A DNA stretch of 64,000 nt, from assembly GCF_022828475.1 (NCBI RefSeq), contig NZ_CP059557.1, positions 4,263,470-4,327,469 of the forward strand, written 5' to 3'. Below are positions 1 through 9,321 of this stretch, in pieces. The notes under the pieces were generated by a model. It did not search any database and was not told where the DNA came from. It saw nothing but the letters and a program-made list of their open reading frames with translations. The position numbers were made by a program, and so were the translations under genes. How positions within the stretch are numbered: the first letter of the stretch is position 1; each line of letters begins with the position of its first letter. The stretch is from Saccharopolyspora gloriosae (GTDB taxonomy: Bacteria > Actinomycetota > Actinomycetes > Mycobacteriales > Pseudonocardiaceae).

Positions 1-3000
1 GGGCCGGCGTGCTGCCCCGGCTGGAACAGCAGGGCCGCGCGGTCGTCGAGCTCCGTCCCGGCGACTCCCTCGACTCGGTTCCGGTCGCCGTCGGCCGCAC
101 CGCGTTGTTCCTGGACCAGTTCGAAGAATCGGTCATCGCCGATCCTGAAGCGGCCCGTGAGCGGTTGACGCAGGTAATCGACCTGATGGCTGCGCAGCCC
201 GGTTCGCTGCGGGTCGTGCTGACGTTGCGCTCCCGCTCCCTGGACTCGCTGATCGCGCCGGGCACCCGCGAGAAGCTCAACGATGCCGTCTGGCTGCTCG
301 AACCCATGGGCCAAGACGACTTCCGGGAGGCGATCGTCCGGCCCGCCGAGGACAGCGGCTTCGGATTCGAAGTCGGGCTGGTGGACGCGATTCTGCACGA
401 CTGCCCGCCGGAGCACGGCACGCTTCCGCTGCTGTCCGAGGCGTTGAAGCAGCTCTCGGACAGCAGGCACGGCAGCTGGCTGACCCACGCGGCCTACCAG
501 GAACTCGGACGGTTACCCGGAGCGTTGCGCGACCGCGCTGACGCCGTGCTCGCCGAGCTCGGCTCGGCGGAAGCCGCGGTCGCCAAGCGGCTGCTGATCA
601 ACCTGACCCGGCCCGACGGCGACGGCGGCCACACGCGTCGCCGGGTGGAATTCGACGAGCTCGATGAGGCGCACCGGTCCGTCGCCGATCGGCTCGCCCA
701 CGCACGTCTCGTCGTCCGCCGCGAAGGGCAGGTCGAACTGCCGCACCAAGCGTTGATCGACCACTGGCCGACGCTGCGCGGCTGGTTGGAGAACGACGAG
801 GTCTTCCTCGCCTGGTCGGCGCGGCTCCACGACCTCCGCGACTCCGGTGGGCAGCTCAGCGGGGCACCATTGGCCGAAGCATCGGACTGGCTGCGAAAGC
901 GCCCCGCCGACATTCCCCCGGCACAACGGGAATTCATCACCCGCGGCGAGGCCGTGCAACGCCGTTCGCAACGCCGCTGGCGCACGATCACCGCGATCTC
1001 GGCGACCCTCGCCCTCGTCGCGGTCGTGCTCACCGGGGCGGTGGGCAAGTTCGCGAGCGACGTCGACGGCCAGCTGCGCATCAACAACGCGCGCCTGCTC
1101 GCGCAGGCCGCTGAACGCGCGGCGGAAGTGGATCCGCGCCAGGCGCTGCAACTGGCTTTGGCGGCGTACCGGGAGAAGCCGGACAGCGACGAGGCTTACG
1201 TCGCGCTGCTCGATCAGCGCCTGCGGTGGGACGGGGTGAACCGCGTCCTCGGCCCCGAGCTGATCCCGGACGCCGACGTCGACCGATTGCAGGTGAACTC
1301 CGACGGCCGGGTCGTCGTCGCCTTCCACACCGACCAGTCGAAGAGCCCGACGTTGTGGTGGGACCTGGAAGGGCCACATCCGCGGCACCGCGAGCTCCCG
1401 GTCGATCCGTCCGTGTCCGCTCCCAGCCAGGTGGCTCCGAGCCCGGACGGCCGGATGCTGATCGTGTTGGAACGCGGCGCGGCGCCCCGCTTTCGGCTGT
1501 TGGACCTCACGGCCGGGGACCGGCCGATCACGCTCGCCTCGCCGGACGGATTCGCTCAGGACCGGGCGGACGTCGCCAACTTCAGCTGGAACAGCCGGTT
1601 CCTGGCCACCCACTCGATCGACGATCCACAAACGGTGCGCGTGTGGGATCTGGCCACCGGGCAAGAGCTTCCCGACCAGGTCAGGTTGGAACCGAACACC
1701 ACGTTGGAGACCTTGTTCCCGTCATCGGACGGCAAGTCGCTGATCACCAAGGACTTCACGGGTGGGAGCGCTCCGGACACCGTGGTTCACTGGGACCTCG
1801 CCTCCGGGCGGCGGCTCAGCAGCCATCCGATCGAATCGCAGGACACCCTCGCGGGAAACGGAACGATCCTCGCCAAGTGCGACGAGTCCGGCGTGCACGC
1901 GGTCGACCTGTTCACCGATCGCGTCGCGGCGGAGCTGCCGGGGACTCCGTGCCTCAGCCTCAAGACCGACCTCACCGGCCAGTACCTCGTGTCAGACGTT
2001 TCCAGCGGCGCTTAGCAGCCGATCATCCACTGGCCGACCTGGCGACGAGTGTTCACGGGTGCGCGCAACATCGAAACGGATCTCGAGGAGATTCCCGCCC
2101 TGTCGCCACGTTCGGCCGACGAGCTGACCGCCGTGCACCAGCGCGACGGAGTGGTGGAGACGACCACGCTTCCCACCGTGGCCGAAAGGGTCCGCGGCGA
2201 GACGTTCGCAAGGTCCGTGGACGGACGACGATGGATCACCGCACGCGATGCGGGAGACCCCGCGACCGTGGAACTGACCTTGCACGAAGCCGACGGCTCC
2301 GTGTCGGCGACGGCGTCCGTCCCGGATCCGGACGGAACCTTCGGCTCCTCGTTCAACGCGGCGTTCGACACGAGCGGTGAGCACATCGCCGTCGCGCACG
2401 GGGCGTCGCTGCGCTTCTACCGGGCCTCCGACCTGTCGTTGGAGGGCGAGCGAGAACTTCCGACGCCGCCCGGGTACGCCCTCTCGAAACCGAGCTACGA
2501 CTCGAGCCCCGTCTCGGTAGCGCGCGGAGACCGCGGCGAATTCGTGGTCGGCAGCGCGGGAATCCTGTCCTTCTGGGATTTTCGGACGCACGGCCGGACG
2601 GCACCGCCGGTCCCTGTCGGAACGGCGAAGACGCAAGAGCAGCGTCCGGACAACCCTCAAGTGACGCCACGGCCCGGGCATCCCGGGCAGGTACTGGTGA
2701 CGATCGACGGGCGGCTCCTGCTGTGGGACGTCGAGGCCCGGAAAGCACTCCAGGAGTACCCGCTGGACGGAGCCGAGTCCGCCAAGCGAACCGTGGTGTC
2801 ACCGGACGGCGCGGTCGCCGCCGTCACCGGCGGTTTTCCCACTCGGGCAACGCTCATCGACCTCGACGAGCAGCGGGAACTCCCGGAGCTCAACGCCGAC
2901 ACCGGCAACGCCGTCGGGTTCATCGGCGACTACCTGTTCACCGGTGACGACTCCGACGGCCTCCAGATCTGGGACTGGAAGGAACGGCGGCTCGCCGGGA

Positions 3001-3215
3001 CCGTCGCCACGAACCCCACCGGGACCGACGCACCCGCGATCGAAGGGGACATGTTCCTCCCCGACTCGACGCCATCGGGACGCAGCCCCGTCCCGCTCGA
3101 TCCGGAAAAGCTGTTCCGGGACCTGTGCGACCTCAGCGATCGCGACTTCACCCCGGCGGAAGCCTCGATCGTTCAACAGCTCGGTGCGAGCAGCGACCGC
3201 CCTTGCTCCGGGTGA
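1..3215 (+). pseudogene. nSTAND1-type NTPase with WD40 repeats, 5' end outside window, interrupted by in-frame TAG
   Basis: The reading frame is already open at the left edge. Counting residues from the GTG at position 9, a Walker B-like TALFLDQFEE lies at 31-40, so the Walker A loop must lie upstream. A winged-helix-like stretch with PHQALIDHWPTL follows, then one membrane segment near 326-348, then beta-propeller blades with motifs such as VRVWDLATG and LQIWDWKERR. This is the architecture of actinobacterial nSTAND1 (STAND ATPase) sensors. A TAG at 2013-2015 splits the frame. The same frame continues immediately (QPIIHWPTWRR, then GTG 2049) to the TGA at 3213-3215, with more WD-like blades and the usual C-terminal LCDLSDRDFTPAE tail. 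I read it as one gene broken by a nonsense codon. A second protein starting at 2049 is possible, but I see no convincing ribosome binding site for it. Confidence 0.75.
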
Positions 3216-3231
3216 GCGGCGCTCGCACCGG

Positions 3232-3861
3232 CTAGTAGCCCCGCGCGACCCACTCGTCGAACTGCGGCTTCACCTCGCCGATCGTCGTTGCCTCGCCGTG
3301 GCCCGGGCGCACCCGCGTCCGATCCGGAAGAACCAGCAGGCGATCCCGGATCGACGCGATGATCGTCCGGAAGGAGGAGAACGACCGCCCGGTGGCACCG
3401 GGACCGCCCGCGAACAAGGTGTCGCCGGTGAACACCGTCCCGAGATCCGGGCAGTACAGGCAGACCGAACCCGGTGAGTGACCCGGCGTGTGGATGACCT
3501 GCAGCACGGCCCGGCCCACACCGATCTGCCTGCGGTCGATGAGCCCGTGGTCCGGCAGCCGCTCCGGGTGGGTCAACCGCCACACCGGCAGGTCGTGCGA
3601 GTGCAGGTACAGCGGGGCACCGACGGCGTCGGCGAACTCCGGCGCGAGCCGCACGTGATCGTCGTGCGCGTGGGTGGCCAGCACTGCGCCCACCTTGCGG
3701 CCCGCGACCAGGCCCCGGATCGCGGCGAGGTCGTGCGGCACGTCGATCACAACGCACTCGTGCTCGTCCCCGACGACCCACGCGTTGTTCGTCACCTCGT
3801 GGACCTCGCCGTCGAGCGAGAACTTCCCCGTCGTCGTGGTGTGATCGATCCGAACGGCCAT
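3232..3861 (-). CDS. MBL-fold metallo-hydrolase, probable S-formylmycothiol hydrolase
   Basis: The product has 209 residues. It is a short glyoxalase II-like metallo-beta-lactamase fold with THAHDDH at residues 63-69 (H64, H66, D68, H69), HTPGHSPGS near 118 and a GDTLF aspartate, so a dinuclear metal site is expected. It lies downstream of, and on the same strand as, the mycothiol-dependent formaldehyde dehydrogenase at 4027-5109. The same pairing is known in mycobacteria (Rv2259/Rv2260). From that context I infer hydrolysis of S-formylmycothiol to formate and mycothiol. The fold is certain; the substrate is inferred. The ATG at 3861 is preceded by a GGGG-rich ribosome site. About 165 bases holding a strong hairpin separate it from the dehydrogenase, so its expression may be partly uncoupled. 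Confidence 0.75.
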   Translation of the reverse strand: MAVRIDHTTTTGKFSLDGEVHEVTNNAWVVGDEHECVVIDVPHDLAAIRGLVAGRKVGAVLATHAHDDHVRLAPEFADAVGAPLYLHSHDLPVWRLTHPERLPDHGLIDRRQIGVGRAVLQVIHTPGHSPGSVCLYCPDLGTVFTGDTLFAGGPGATGRSFSSFRTIIASIRDRLLVLPDRTRVRPGHGEATTIGEVKPQFDEWVARGY

Positions 3862-3909
3862 CAGGACCCCTTCCTCGCTTCAACATCATCTAGGCAACGG
3901 CACCGACCC

Positions 3910-4015
3910 AGGTGAATGCCTCCTTCTCCCGACCGGGCGAAGGAGGCATGGATCTGAGGGCGCCAGTGCGGCATAGCCCCTTCGCCCAATGGGATCGGGC
4001 GAGGGGCGTTCACCT
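3910..4015. repeat. Compound palindrome (nested hairpins) between mscR and the MBL gene
   Basis: An outer pair AGGTGAA (3910-3916) and TTCACCT (4009-4015) encloses two hairpins. The first is ATGCCTCCTTC at 3916-3926 with its exact complement at 3939-3949. The second is a GC-rich stem at 3976-3987 and 3997-4007. The unit resembles the AGGTGAATGCC palindrome interrupted by the IS element near 37.3 and 38.75 kb. It lies just past the stop of the minus-strand dehydrogenase gene, so a terminator or mRNA-end role is likely. Confidence 0.7.
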
Positions 4016-4026
4016 CTGGAGAACGG

Positions 4027-5109
4027 TCAGAACGTGACCACCGAACGGAGGACTTCTCCGCGGTGCATCTTGCCAAAGGCCGACTCGACGTCGTCGATGG
4101 AGATCTCCTCGGTGACGAACCGGTCCAGCGGCAGCCGGCCCTGCTGGTAGAGCTCCGCGAGCATCGGGAAGTCCCGCTCCGGCAGGCAATCCCCGTACCA
4201 GCTCGACTTGAGCGAGCCGCCGCGCGCGAACACGTCCAGCAGCGGCAGGTCGAGCCGCATGTCCGGGGAGGGCACGCCGACCAGTACGACCGTGCCCGCG
4301 AGGTCCCGCGCGTAGAAGGCCTGGGTGTAGGTCTGGGGAACGCCGACGGCGTCCACCACCAGGTCCGCGCCGCTGCCGCCCGTCAACTCCCGGATCGACT
4401 CCACCGTGTCCGAGTCGGCGGCGTTGACGGTGTGGGTCGCGCCGAACTCGCGCGCCCAGTCCAGCTTCGCCGGATCCTTGTCCACGGCGATGATCCTGCG
4501 GGCGCCGGCCATGTCCGCTCCGGCGATGGCCCCGTTGCCGACGCCGCCGCAGCCGATGACCGCGACGGAGTCGCCCGGCCCGACGCCACCGGTGTTGACG
4601 GCCGCGCCGATGCCCGCCATCACGCCGCACCCGAGCAGGGCGACCACCGCGGCACGGGCCGCCGGATCCACCTTGGTGCACTGTCCTGAGTGGACCAGGG
4701 TGCGTTCGGCGAAACCGCCGATGCCCAGCGCGGGCGAGAGCGGGGTTCCGTCGGCGAGCGTCATGGACCGGGCCGCGTTGTGCGTGTCGAAGCAGTACTG
4801 CGGGCGGCCGCGCCGACAGGCCCGGCATTCCCCGCAGACCGCGCGCCAGTTCAGCACGACGAAATCTCCCGGCGCCACGTTCCGCACGCCGTCTCCGACG
4901 GAGTCGACGACGCCCGCGACCTCGTGCCCGAGCAGAAACGGGAAGTCGTCGTTGATGCCGCCCTCGCGGTAGTGCAGGTCGGTGTGGCAGACCCCGCACG
5001 CTTGCACGCGCACGACGACGTCGCCCGGCCCGGGATCGGGAACATGAATGGTGGTGACCTCGACCGGCTTCCCTCGCCCGGTCGCCACCACGCCACGCAC
5101 TTCGGTCAC
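4027..5109 (-). CDS. mscR: S-(hydroxymethyl)mycothiol dehydrogenase (mycothiol-dependent formaldehyde dehydrogenase)
   Basis: This is a 360-residue zinc-dependent medium-chain dehydrogenase. The catalytic-zinc segment [10 protein letters not shown] is at residues 37-46, with GHE following. The structural-zinc cysteines are in [15 protein letters not shown], and the NAD-binding loop is VIGCGGVGN. Sequence and length match the actinobacterial MscR/FadH group, which oxidises the formaldehyde-mycothiol adduct to S-formylmycothiol. Formaldehyde is expected here because the neighbouring oxidases and Rieske oxygenase demethylate betaine derivatives. The GTG at 5109 follows a GGAG eight bases upstream. 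The gene is on the same strand as soxBDAG but separated from soxG by about 280 bases containing a dispersed hairpin repeat, so it may have its own promoter. Confidence 0.9.
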   Translation of the reverse strand: MTEVRGVVATGRGKPVEVTTIHVPDPGPGDVVVRVQACGVCHTDLHYREGGINDDFPFLLGHEVAGVVDSVGDGVRNVAPGDFVVLNWRAVCGECRACRRGRPQYCFDTHNAARSMTLADGTPLSPALGIGGFAERTLVHSGQCTKVDPAARAAVVALLGCGVMAGIGAAVNTGGVGPGDSVAVIGCGGVGNGAIAGADMAGARRIIAVDKDPAKLDWAREFGATHTVNAADSDTVESIRELTGGSGADLVVDAVGVPQTYTQAFYARDLAGTVVLVGVPSPDMRLDLPLLDVFARGGSLKSSWYGDCLPERDFPMLAELYQQGRLPLDRFVTEEISIDDVESAFGKMHRGEVLRSVVTF

Positions 5110-5170
5110 TAGCGAACTCCAGTTCCGTTCGGGGATGTGTCGAAGGTCTTAGGAGTCATTGCAGGAGGCT

Positions 5171-5356
5171 CTTTTGATCGTCGTCCGAAGTCCTGTCAGC
5201 GGCGTAGCCGACGAGCAGTGACCGGCTTGAGCAGACCGACCACCGGCGGGCTCTCAGCGGCTTCCTCACGGGGACACCGATTTCGGTGTGTATTCGATCG
5301 CCCCCCGGCAAGGGGCAGCGCGGAAGCCACTGAGGTTCAGCTACCCGGACACCGAC
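5171..5356. repeat. Dispersed intergenic hairpin repeat, copy A
   Basis: The copy starts with CTTTTGATC, runs through TCCTGTCAGCGGCG and GAGCAGTGACCGGC, then forms a stem CTCAGCGGCTTCC (5253-5265) paired with GGAAGCCACTGAG (5322-5334), and ends in TGAGGTTCAGCTACCCGGAC. It shares order and sequence with copy B at 9.2 kb and copy C at 49.0 kb; only the loop differs. It ends about 35 bases past the soxG stop codon. It fills the gap between soxG and mscR, where I see no gene. Confidence 0.75.
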
Positions 5357-5389
5357 GCAAGCCGCTCGGAAAGACGGTTTTCCAAGAAG

Positions 5390-5977
5390 TCAGGGCGTGT
5401 ACTCGGCGGACGCGTCGATCAGCCAGTCCGCGAGGTAGCGGGCGAACGAGGAGCGCACCATCAGCCAGTAGCTCGGCAACTCCGCGTCCCGGCACACCAG
5501 GAGCACGCCGGATCGCGCCAGCAGCGTCTGGGCGCACCGGTCCGCGCCGAACACGCGCGGGTGCAGGTCGAGCGCACACCCCTTGTTCAGGACGTCGCGC
5601 GCCCGTGGACCCGACACTTCGAGGATCGTGCGGTTCGCCGACACGTCCACGACCGCTCCGTGATCTTCTCCCAGCGCGGCGCCGAGAGTGTCCTGAATGG
5701 ACTGCGCGGTTCCTTCTCCGCCCACCAGCAGCCACTCGTCGGGACCCAGCCAGAGCGCGAGGAGTTCCCCGGCCCGCACCACGGTTCCCGGGAGGTTCGG
5801 CAGCATCGCGCCGATCGCGGTGCCGATGCGTTCGGCCGCGACCCCTTTGGGGTCCACGCGAAGCCCGATCTGCGCTTTGAAGGGGATTTCGGCGATGCGC
5901 ACGGTGCCGGGCACCGAGTGCCGGTCCAGCACGTCGGTACGGGAGGTCAACGGGGAATCGCCGTAGGGCTCAGCCAT
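5390..5977 (-). CDS. soxG: Sarcosine oxidase gamma subunit
   Basis: The product has 195 residues with the GcvT-like fold expected for the small gamma chain of heterotetrameric sarcosine oxidase. Typical segments are ELLALWLGPDEWLLVG and VVDVSANRTILEVSGPRARDVLNKGCALDLHP. The ATG at 5977 lies inside the end of soxA, giving an eight-base overlap, so translation is probably coupled. It is the last gene of soxB-D-A-G. The subunit helps assemble the alpha/beta complex; it carries no cofactor motif of its own. The stop is followed by the dispersed hairpin repeat, a plausible operon end. Confidence 0.88.
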   Translation of the reverse strand: MAEPYGDSPLTSRTDVLDRHSVPGTVRIAEIPFKAQIGLRVDPKGVAAERIGTAIGAMLPNLPGTVVRAGELLALWLGPDEWLLVGGEGTAQSIQDTLGAALGEDHGAVVDVSANRTILEVSGPRARDVLNKGCALDLHPRVFGADRCAQTLLARSGVLLVCRDAELPSYWLMVRSSFARYLADWLIDASAEYTP

Positions 5978-8813
5978 CGCGGCGCGCTCCTTCCTTGTCG
6001 TAGAAGACGGGTTCGGTCACTTCGAGCGCCACGAGCCGACCGCCGACCGGGCTGTAGATCGTGTCCCCGATCCGATCCCGCCCGCCTTTCAACAAGGCCA
6101 GCGAGAAGCCCTTCCCCAACACCGCGCTGCGATAGCTCGACGTGACGTGCCCGAGCATCGGCACGGGCGGAGCGGGCAAACTACCGGTTTCCACCAGCTG
6201 GGCGCCTTCGGGAACGACCAGGACGTCGTCCCGGGGCAGTAGTCCGACGAGTTGTTTGCGGTCGGTGCGAGCGGTGTCGGCGCGGCTGAACGAACGCTTG
6301 CCGAGGAAGTCCGCCTTCTTCTTCGACACCGCCCAGCTCATCCCGAGGTCGTGCGGCGTCACGGTCCCGTCGGTGTCCTGGCCGACGATGGGAAAGCCCT
6401 TCTCGGCGCGGAGCACGTGCATCGTCTCCGTGCCGTACGGGGTGATGTGGAACGGCTCGCCCGCGTCGTAGAGCGCTTCCCAGACTTCGCGCCCGTACCA
6501 GCGGGGTACGTTGATCTCGAACGCGAGCTCGCCGGAGAAGCTGATCCGGCACACCCGAGCGCGCCGTCCCGCGACGATGCCGTCCTGCCAGGACATGAAC
6601 GGGAAGTTCTCGTTGTCCAGGTCGATGTCCGCGGTCACCCGGCTCAGCACCTCCCGCGAGCGCGGGCCGGCCAGCGCGATCGTCGCCCAGTGCTCGGTGA
6701 CCGAGGTGAGGTGCACCCGCAGGTGCGTCCACTCCGTCTGCAGCCAGTCCTCCAACCACTCCAGCACGCCTGCGGCGTTCCCGGAGGTGGTGCTGAGCAG
6801 GTACCGATGCTCACCGGTGCGCATCACGGTGCCGTCGTCGAAGACCATGCCGTCGGAGGTGCACATCAGCCCGTACCGGATGCGGCCGAGCTTCAGGGTG
6901 CTCATCTTGTTCGTGTAGACGAGGTCGAGGAATTCGGCCGCGTCCGGGCCTTGCACGTCGATCTTGCCGAGCGTGGAGACATCCTGCATCCCCACTCCCG
7001 TGCGCACCGCATTGCATTCCCGCAGCACCGCCGTGTCCATCTTCTCGCCGGGAAGCGGGTAGTACCAGGGACGTTTCCACTGGCCCACGTTCTCGAAGGG
7101 CGCGCTGTGCTCGACGTGCCACTCGTGCATGGCGGTGACCCGAACCGGGTCGTAGAGGTCTCCCCGGTCCTGACCGGCCAGCGCCGCGAAGGTCACGGGC
7201 GCGTAGGGGGCGCGGAACGTCGTGGTGCCGACCTCGGCGAACTCCCGTCCGAGCAGCTCGGCGATGATCCCGGTCGACGTCGTCCCGGAGGTTTTGCCCT
7301 GGTCGTGGGCGGTGCCGATCGTGGTGTACCGCTTGATGTGCTCGACCGACTCCATTCCCGCTCCGATGGCTTTGCGGATGTCGGCGACCGTGACGTCCCT
7401 GGCGAGGTCCACGAACTGGCTCGTTCCGGCCGAGTCCGCGGGACTCGGCAGCAGCCACACGTTGCGCCCCTCCGGCACGGGGAGGTTCTGCGCGGTGGGC
7501 AGCGGACCGATCTCGGCGTCGAACCCGGCGGCGCGGGTGGCGTCCCGCCCGGCCTCCGCGCCGGAGCGCAGGCAGTCGGCGGTGGTGAACGCACCCGTCG
7601 CGGCCCCGGCCGAGCGCACCCGGCCGTTGCTCTCGCCGGGCACGAACGCGCCGATCTCCTCGGCGTACCGCAACGCGCCCCGAGCCTGCGAGTGCAGATG
7701 CACGGCCGGGTTCCAGCCGCCGGAGACCAGCAGCAGGTCGCAGCCGACGACTTGCCGCACGCTCATCGTCCGGTTCTCGTCGGACTGCACGTTGGCCAGG
7801 TGCACGCTGCTGATCCGGTCGGTCCCGGAGGTGCCGACCACGGTGGCGCCGGTCCGGATCGTGATTCCGCGCTCCACGCACAGCGACGCCCAGTAGGCCG
7901 GGGCGGTGTCGCGCACGTCGACGACGGCGGCGATGTCGACTCCGGCGTCGTGCAGGTCGATCGCGGCCGCGTACGCGCTGTCGTGGGTGGTGAACACGAC
8001 CGCGCGCCGTCCCGCGAGGACCCCGTACCGGTGCAGGTACGCGCGGGCCGAACCGGCCAGCATCGTGCCCGGACGGTCGTTGCCCGCGAACACCGGCGGA
8101 CGTTCGTGCGCACCGGTCGCCAGCACCACTTGCCGGGCGCGGATGCGCCAGATCCGCTGACGGCTGTACGCCTCGTCGCCCCGGTGCTCGACGGCCACGA
8201 AGTAGTTGTCCTCGTAATGCCCGAACACGGAGGTCCTCGACAGCAGCCGAACGTCCTCGTAGGCGTCGAGCTCGGCGACCGCTCGCCGCACCCAGTCGGC
8301 GGCCGGGGTGCGGTCGAGCTGCTCGCCGGTGCCGAGCAGACCGCCGCCGAACTCGGTGTCGGCGTCGGCGAGGATCACCCGCGCCCCGCTGCGCGCCGCG
8401 GTCAGCGCGGCCGCCAGCCCTGCGGGGCCGCCTCCGACGACGAGCACCTCGCAGTGCGCGTGCATCGCGTCGTACCGGGCCGGATCCGGTTCGCTGGCGA
8501 GCCGCCCCTGGCCGGGCAGGCCGGTGGCTTCGAGCCCGTCGCGCAGCTCGACCGTGGTCGCCGCCAGCATCGGCTCCGGGAACGGTTTTTCCACCTGCAC
8601 CAACGCGTTCGGCTCCTCAGGCCCGGCGGCCATGATGCCGCGCGGGCGCCCGAGCTTGATGCTGGTGGAGACCTGGTGGACACCGTTGGCCAGCAGCGCC
8701 GAAGCGAGCGTGTCGCCTGCGCGGCCTTCGAAGTCACGGCCGTCGAAGCGGAACCGGACGGGCCGCTCGCGGTCGATGCGCCCGCCTTCGGCGAGCCTGA
8801 ACTCAGTGCTCAT
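5970..8813 (-). CDS. soxA: Sarcosine oxidase alpha subunit
   Basis: This is the 947-residue large chain of heterotetrameric sarcosine oxidase. In order it has a ferredoxin-like N-terminal domain (RFRFDGRDFEG... DTLASALLANGV), a dinucleotide-binding Rossmann fold with VVGGGPAG near 125-132 and ATGAHERPP further on, and a GcvT aminomethyltransferase half from about residue 560 with a GcvT C-terminal domain. In characterised homologues sarcosine becomes glycine with H2O2, and the one-carbon unit is passed to tetrahydrofolate in the GcvT domain, giving 5,10-methylene-THF; without folate, formaldehyde is released. The ATG at 8813 overlaps the soxD stop (ATGA), which fixes the start. A longer upstream frame exists but would run through soxD. 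Confidence 0.93.
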   Translation of the reverse strand: MSTEFRLAEGGRIDRERPVRFRFDGRDFEGRAGDTLASALLANGVHQVSTSIKLGRPRGIMAAGPEEPNALVQVEKPFPEPMLAATTVELRDGLEATGLPGQGRLASEPDPARYDAMHAHCEVLVVGGGPAGLAAALTAARSGARVILADADTEFGGGLLGTGEQLDRTPAADWVRRAVAELDAYEDVRLLSRTSVFGHYEDNYFVAVEHRGDEAYSRQRIWRIRARQVVLATGAHERPPVFAGNDRPGTMLAGSARAYLHRYGVLAGRRAVVFTTHDSAYAAAIDLHDAGVDIAAVVDVRDTAPAYWASLCVERGITIRTGATVVGTSGTDRISSVHLANVQSDENRTMSVRQVVGCDLLLVSGGWNPAVHLHSQARGALRYAEEIGAFVPGESNGRVRSAGAATGAFTTADCLRSGAEAGRDATRAAGFDAEIGPLPTAQNLPVPEGRNVWLLPSPADSAGTSQFVDLARDVTVADIRKAIGAGMESVEHIKRYTTIGTAHDQGKTSGTTSTGIIAELLGREFAEVGTTTFRAPYAPVTFAALAGQDRGDLYDPVRVTAMHEWHVEHSAPFENVGQWKRPWYYPLPGEKMDTAVLRECNAVRTGVGMQDVSTLGKIDVQGPDAAEFLDLVYTNKMSTLKLGRIRYGLMCTSDGMVFDDGTVMRTGEHRYLLSTTSGNAAGVLEWLEDWLQTEWTHLRVHLTSVTEHWATIALAGPRSREVLSRVTADIDLDNENFPFMSWQDGIVAGRRARVCRISFSGELAFEINVPRWYGREVWEALYDAGEPFHITPYGTETMHVLRAEKGFPIVGQDTDGTVTPHDLGMSWAVSKKKADFLGKRSFSRADTARTDRKQLVGLLPRDDVLVVPEGAQLVETGSLPAPPVPMLGHVTSSYRSAVLGKGFSLALLKGGRDRIGDTIYSPVGGRLVALEVTEPVFYDKEGARRDG

Positions 8814-9088
8814 CTCGGCACCACCCCTGCTTCGCTCGCGCCGTCCTCGGCCTGGATCTCGTTGGTAACGGTGTTCCGGCGGACCGTGAACCAGCGCCGG
8901 CACCCCGCCTGATGCGACCAGCGCTCCGCGAACACGCCCCTCGGATTGGCGCGGTAGAACAGGAAATGCGCCCAGTCCACATCGGACACCTCCGGAGGAT
9001 CCGCCGGGTAGCTCACCTCGGCCTGCCCCCCGTAGTGGAACTCGATCTCGTTGCGCGGCCCGCACCACGGGCAAGGAATCAACAACAC
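8810..9088 (-). CDS. soxD: Sarcosine oxidase delta subunit
   Basis: The product has 92 residues with a zinc-binding knuckle CPWCG at 6-10 and a later cysteine in HQAGCRRWF, matching the small delta chain. YRANPRGVFAERW and RNTVTNEI are family signatures. The GTG at 9088 is preceded by GGAGGGG at ideal spacing. The stop overlaps soxA's ATG. It is separated from soxB by about 230 bases that contain a complete hairpin repeat. This is unusual for an otherwise tightly packed operon and may lower soxDAG transcript relative to soxB. Confidence 0.9.
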   Translation of the reverse strand: MLLIPCPWCGPRNEIEFHYGGQAEVSYPADPPEVSDVDWAHFLFYRANPRGVFAERWSHQAGCRRWFTVRRNTVTNEIQAEDGASEAGVVPR

Positions 9089-9120
9089 GGCGAACCCCTC
9101 CGACCGTCAGCAAAGAACGA

Positions 9121-9305
9121 TCTTTTGATCTTTGTCCTGTCAGCGGCGAAGCCGATGAGCAGCGACCGGCTAGAGCGAAAAGGCCACCGGCGGGTGCTCA
9201 GCGGCTTCCTCGCGAGGACGGCTTTTCCCTCGTGGCGGAGCCGTTCGGGAAAAGGATCCCGCAGCGAGGAAGCCACTGAGGTGCCGCCACCCGGCCACCT
9301 ACGCA
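9121..9305. repeat. Dispersed intergenic hairpin repeat, copy B (inside the sox operon)
   Basis: The outer stem is CTCAGCGGCTTCCTCGC (9197-9213) with GCGAGGAAGCCACTGAG (9264-9280). The inner stem uses CTTTTCCC and GGGAAAAG around a CGTGGCGGAGCC loop. It starts with TCTTTTGATC like copy A and ends in TGAGG-TGCCGCCACCCGGCC. It lies about 17 bases past the soxB stop and upstream of soxD, so it interrupts an operon. Confidence 0.8.
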
Positions 9306-9321
9306 GGACGACACGCACCGG

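Noticed and set aside
5970-9113. soxA starting at 9113
   Set aside because: The extension runs through soxD in the wrong frame; the ATG at 8813 overlapping the soxD stop is the clear start.
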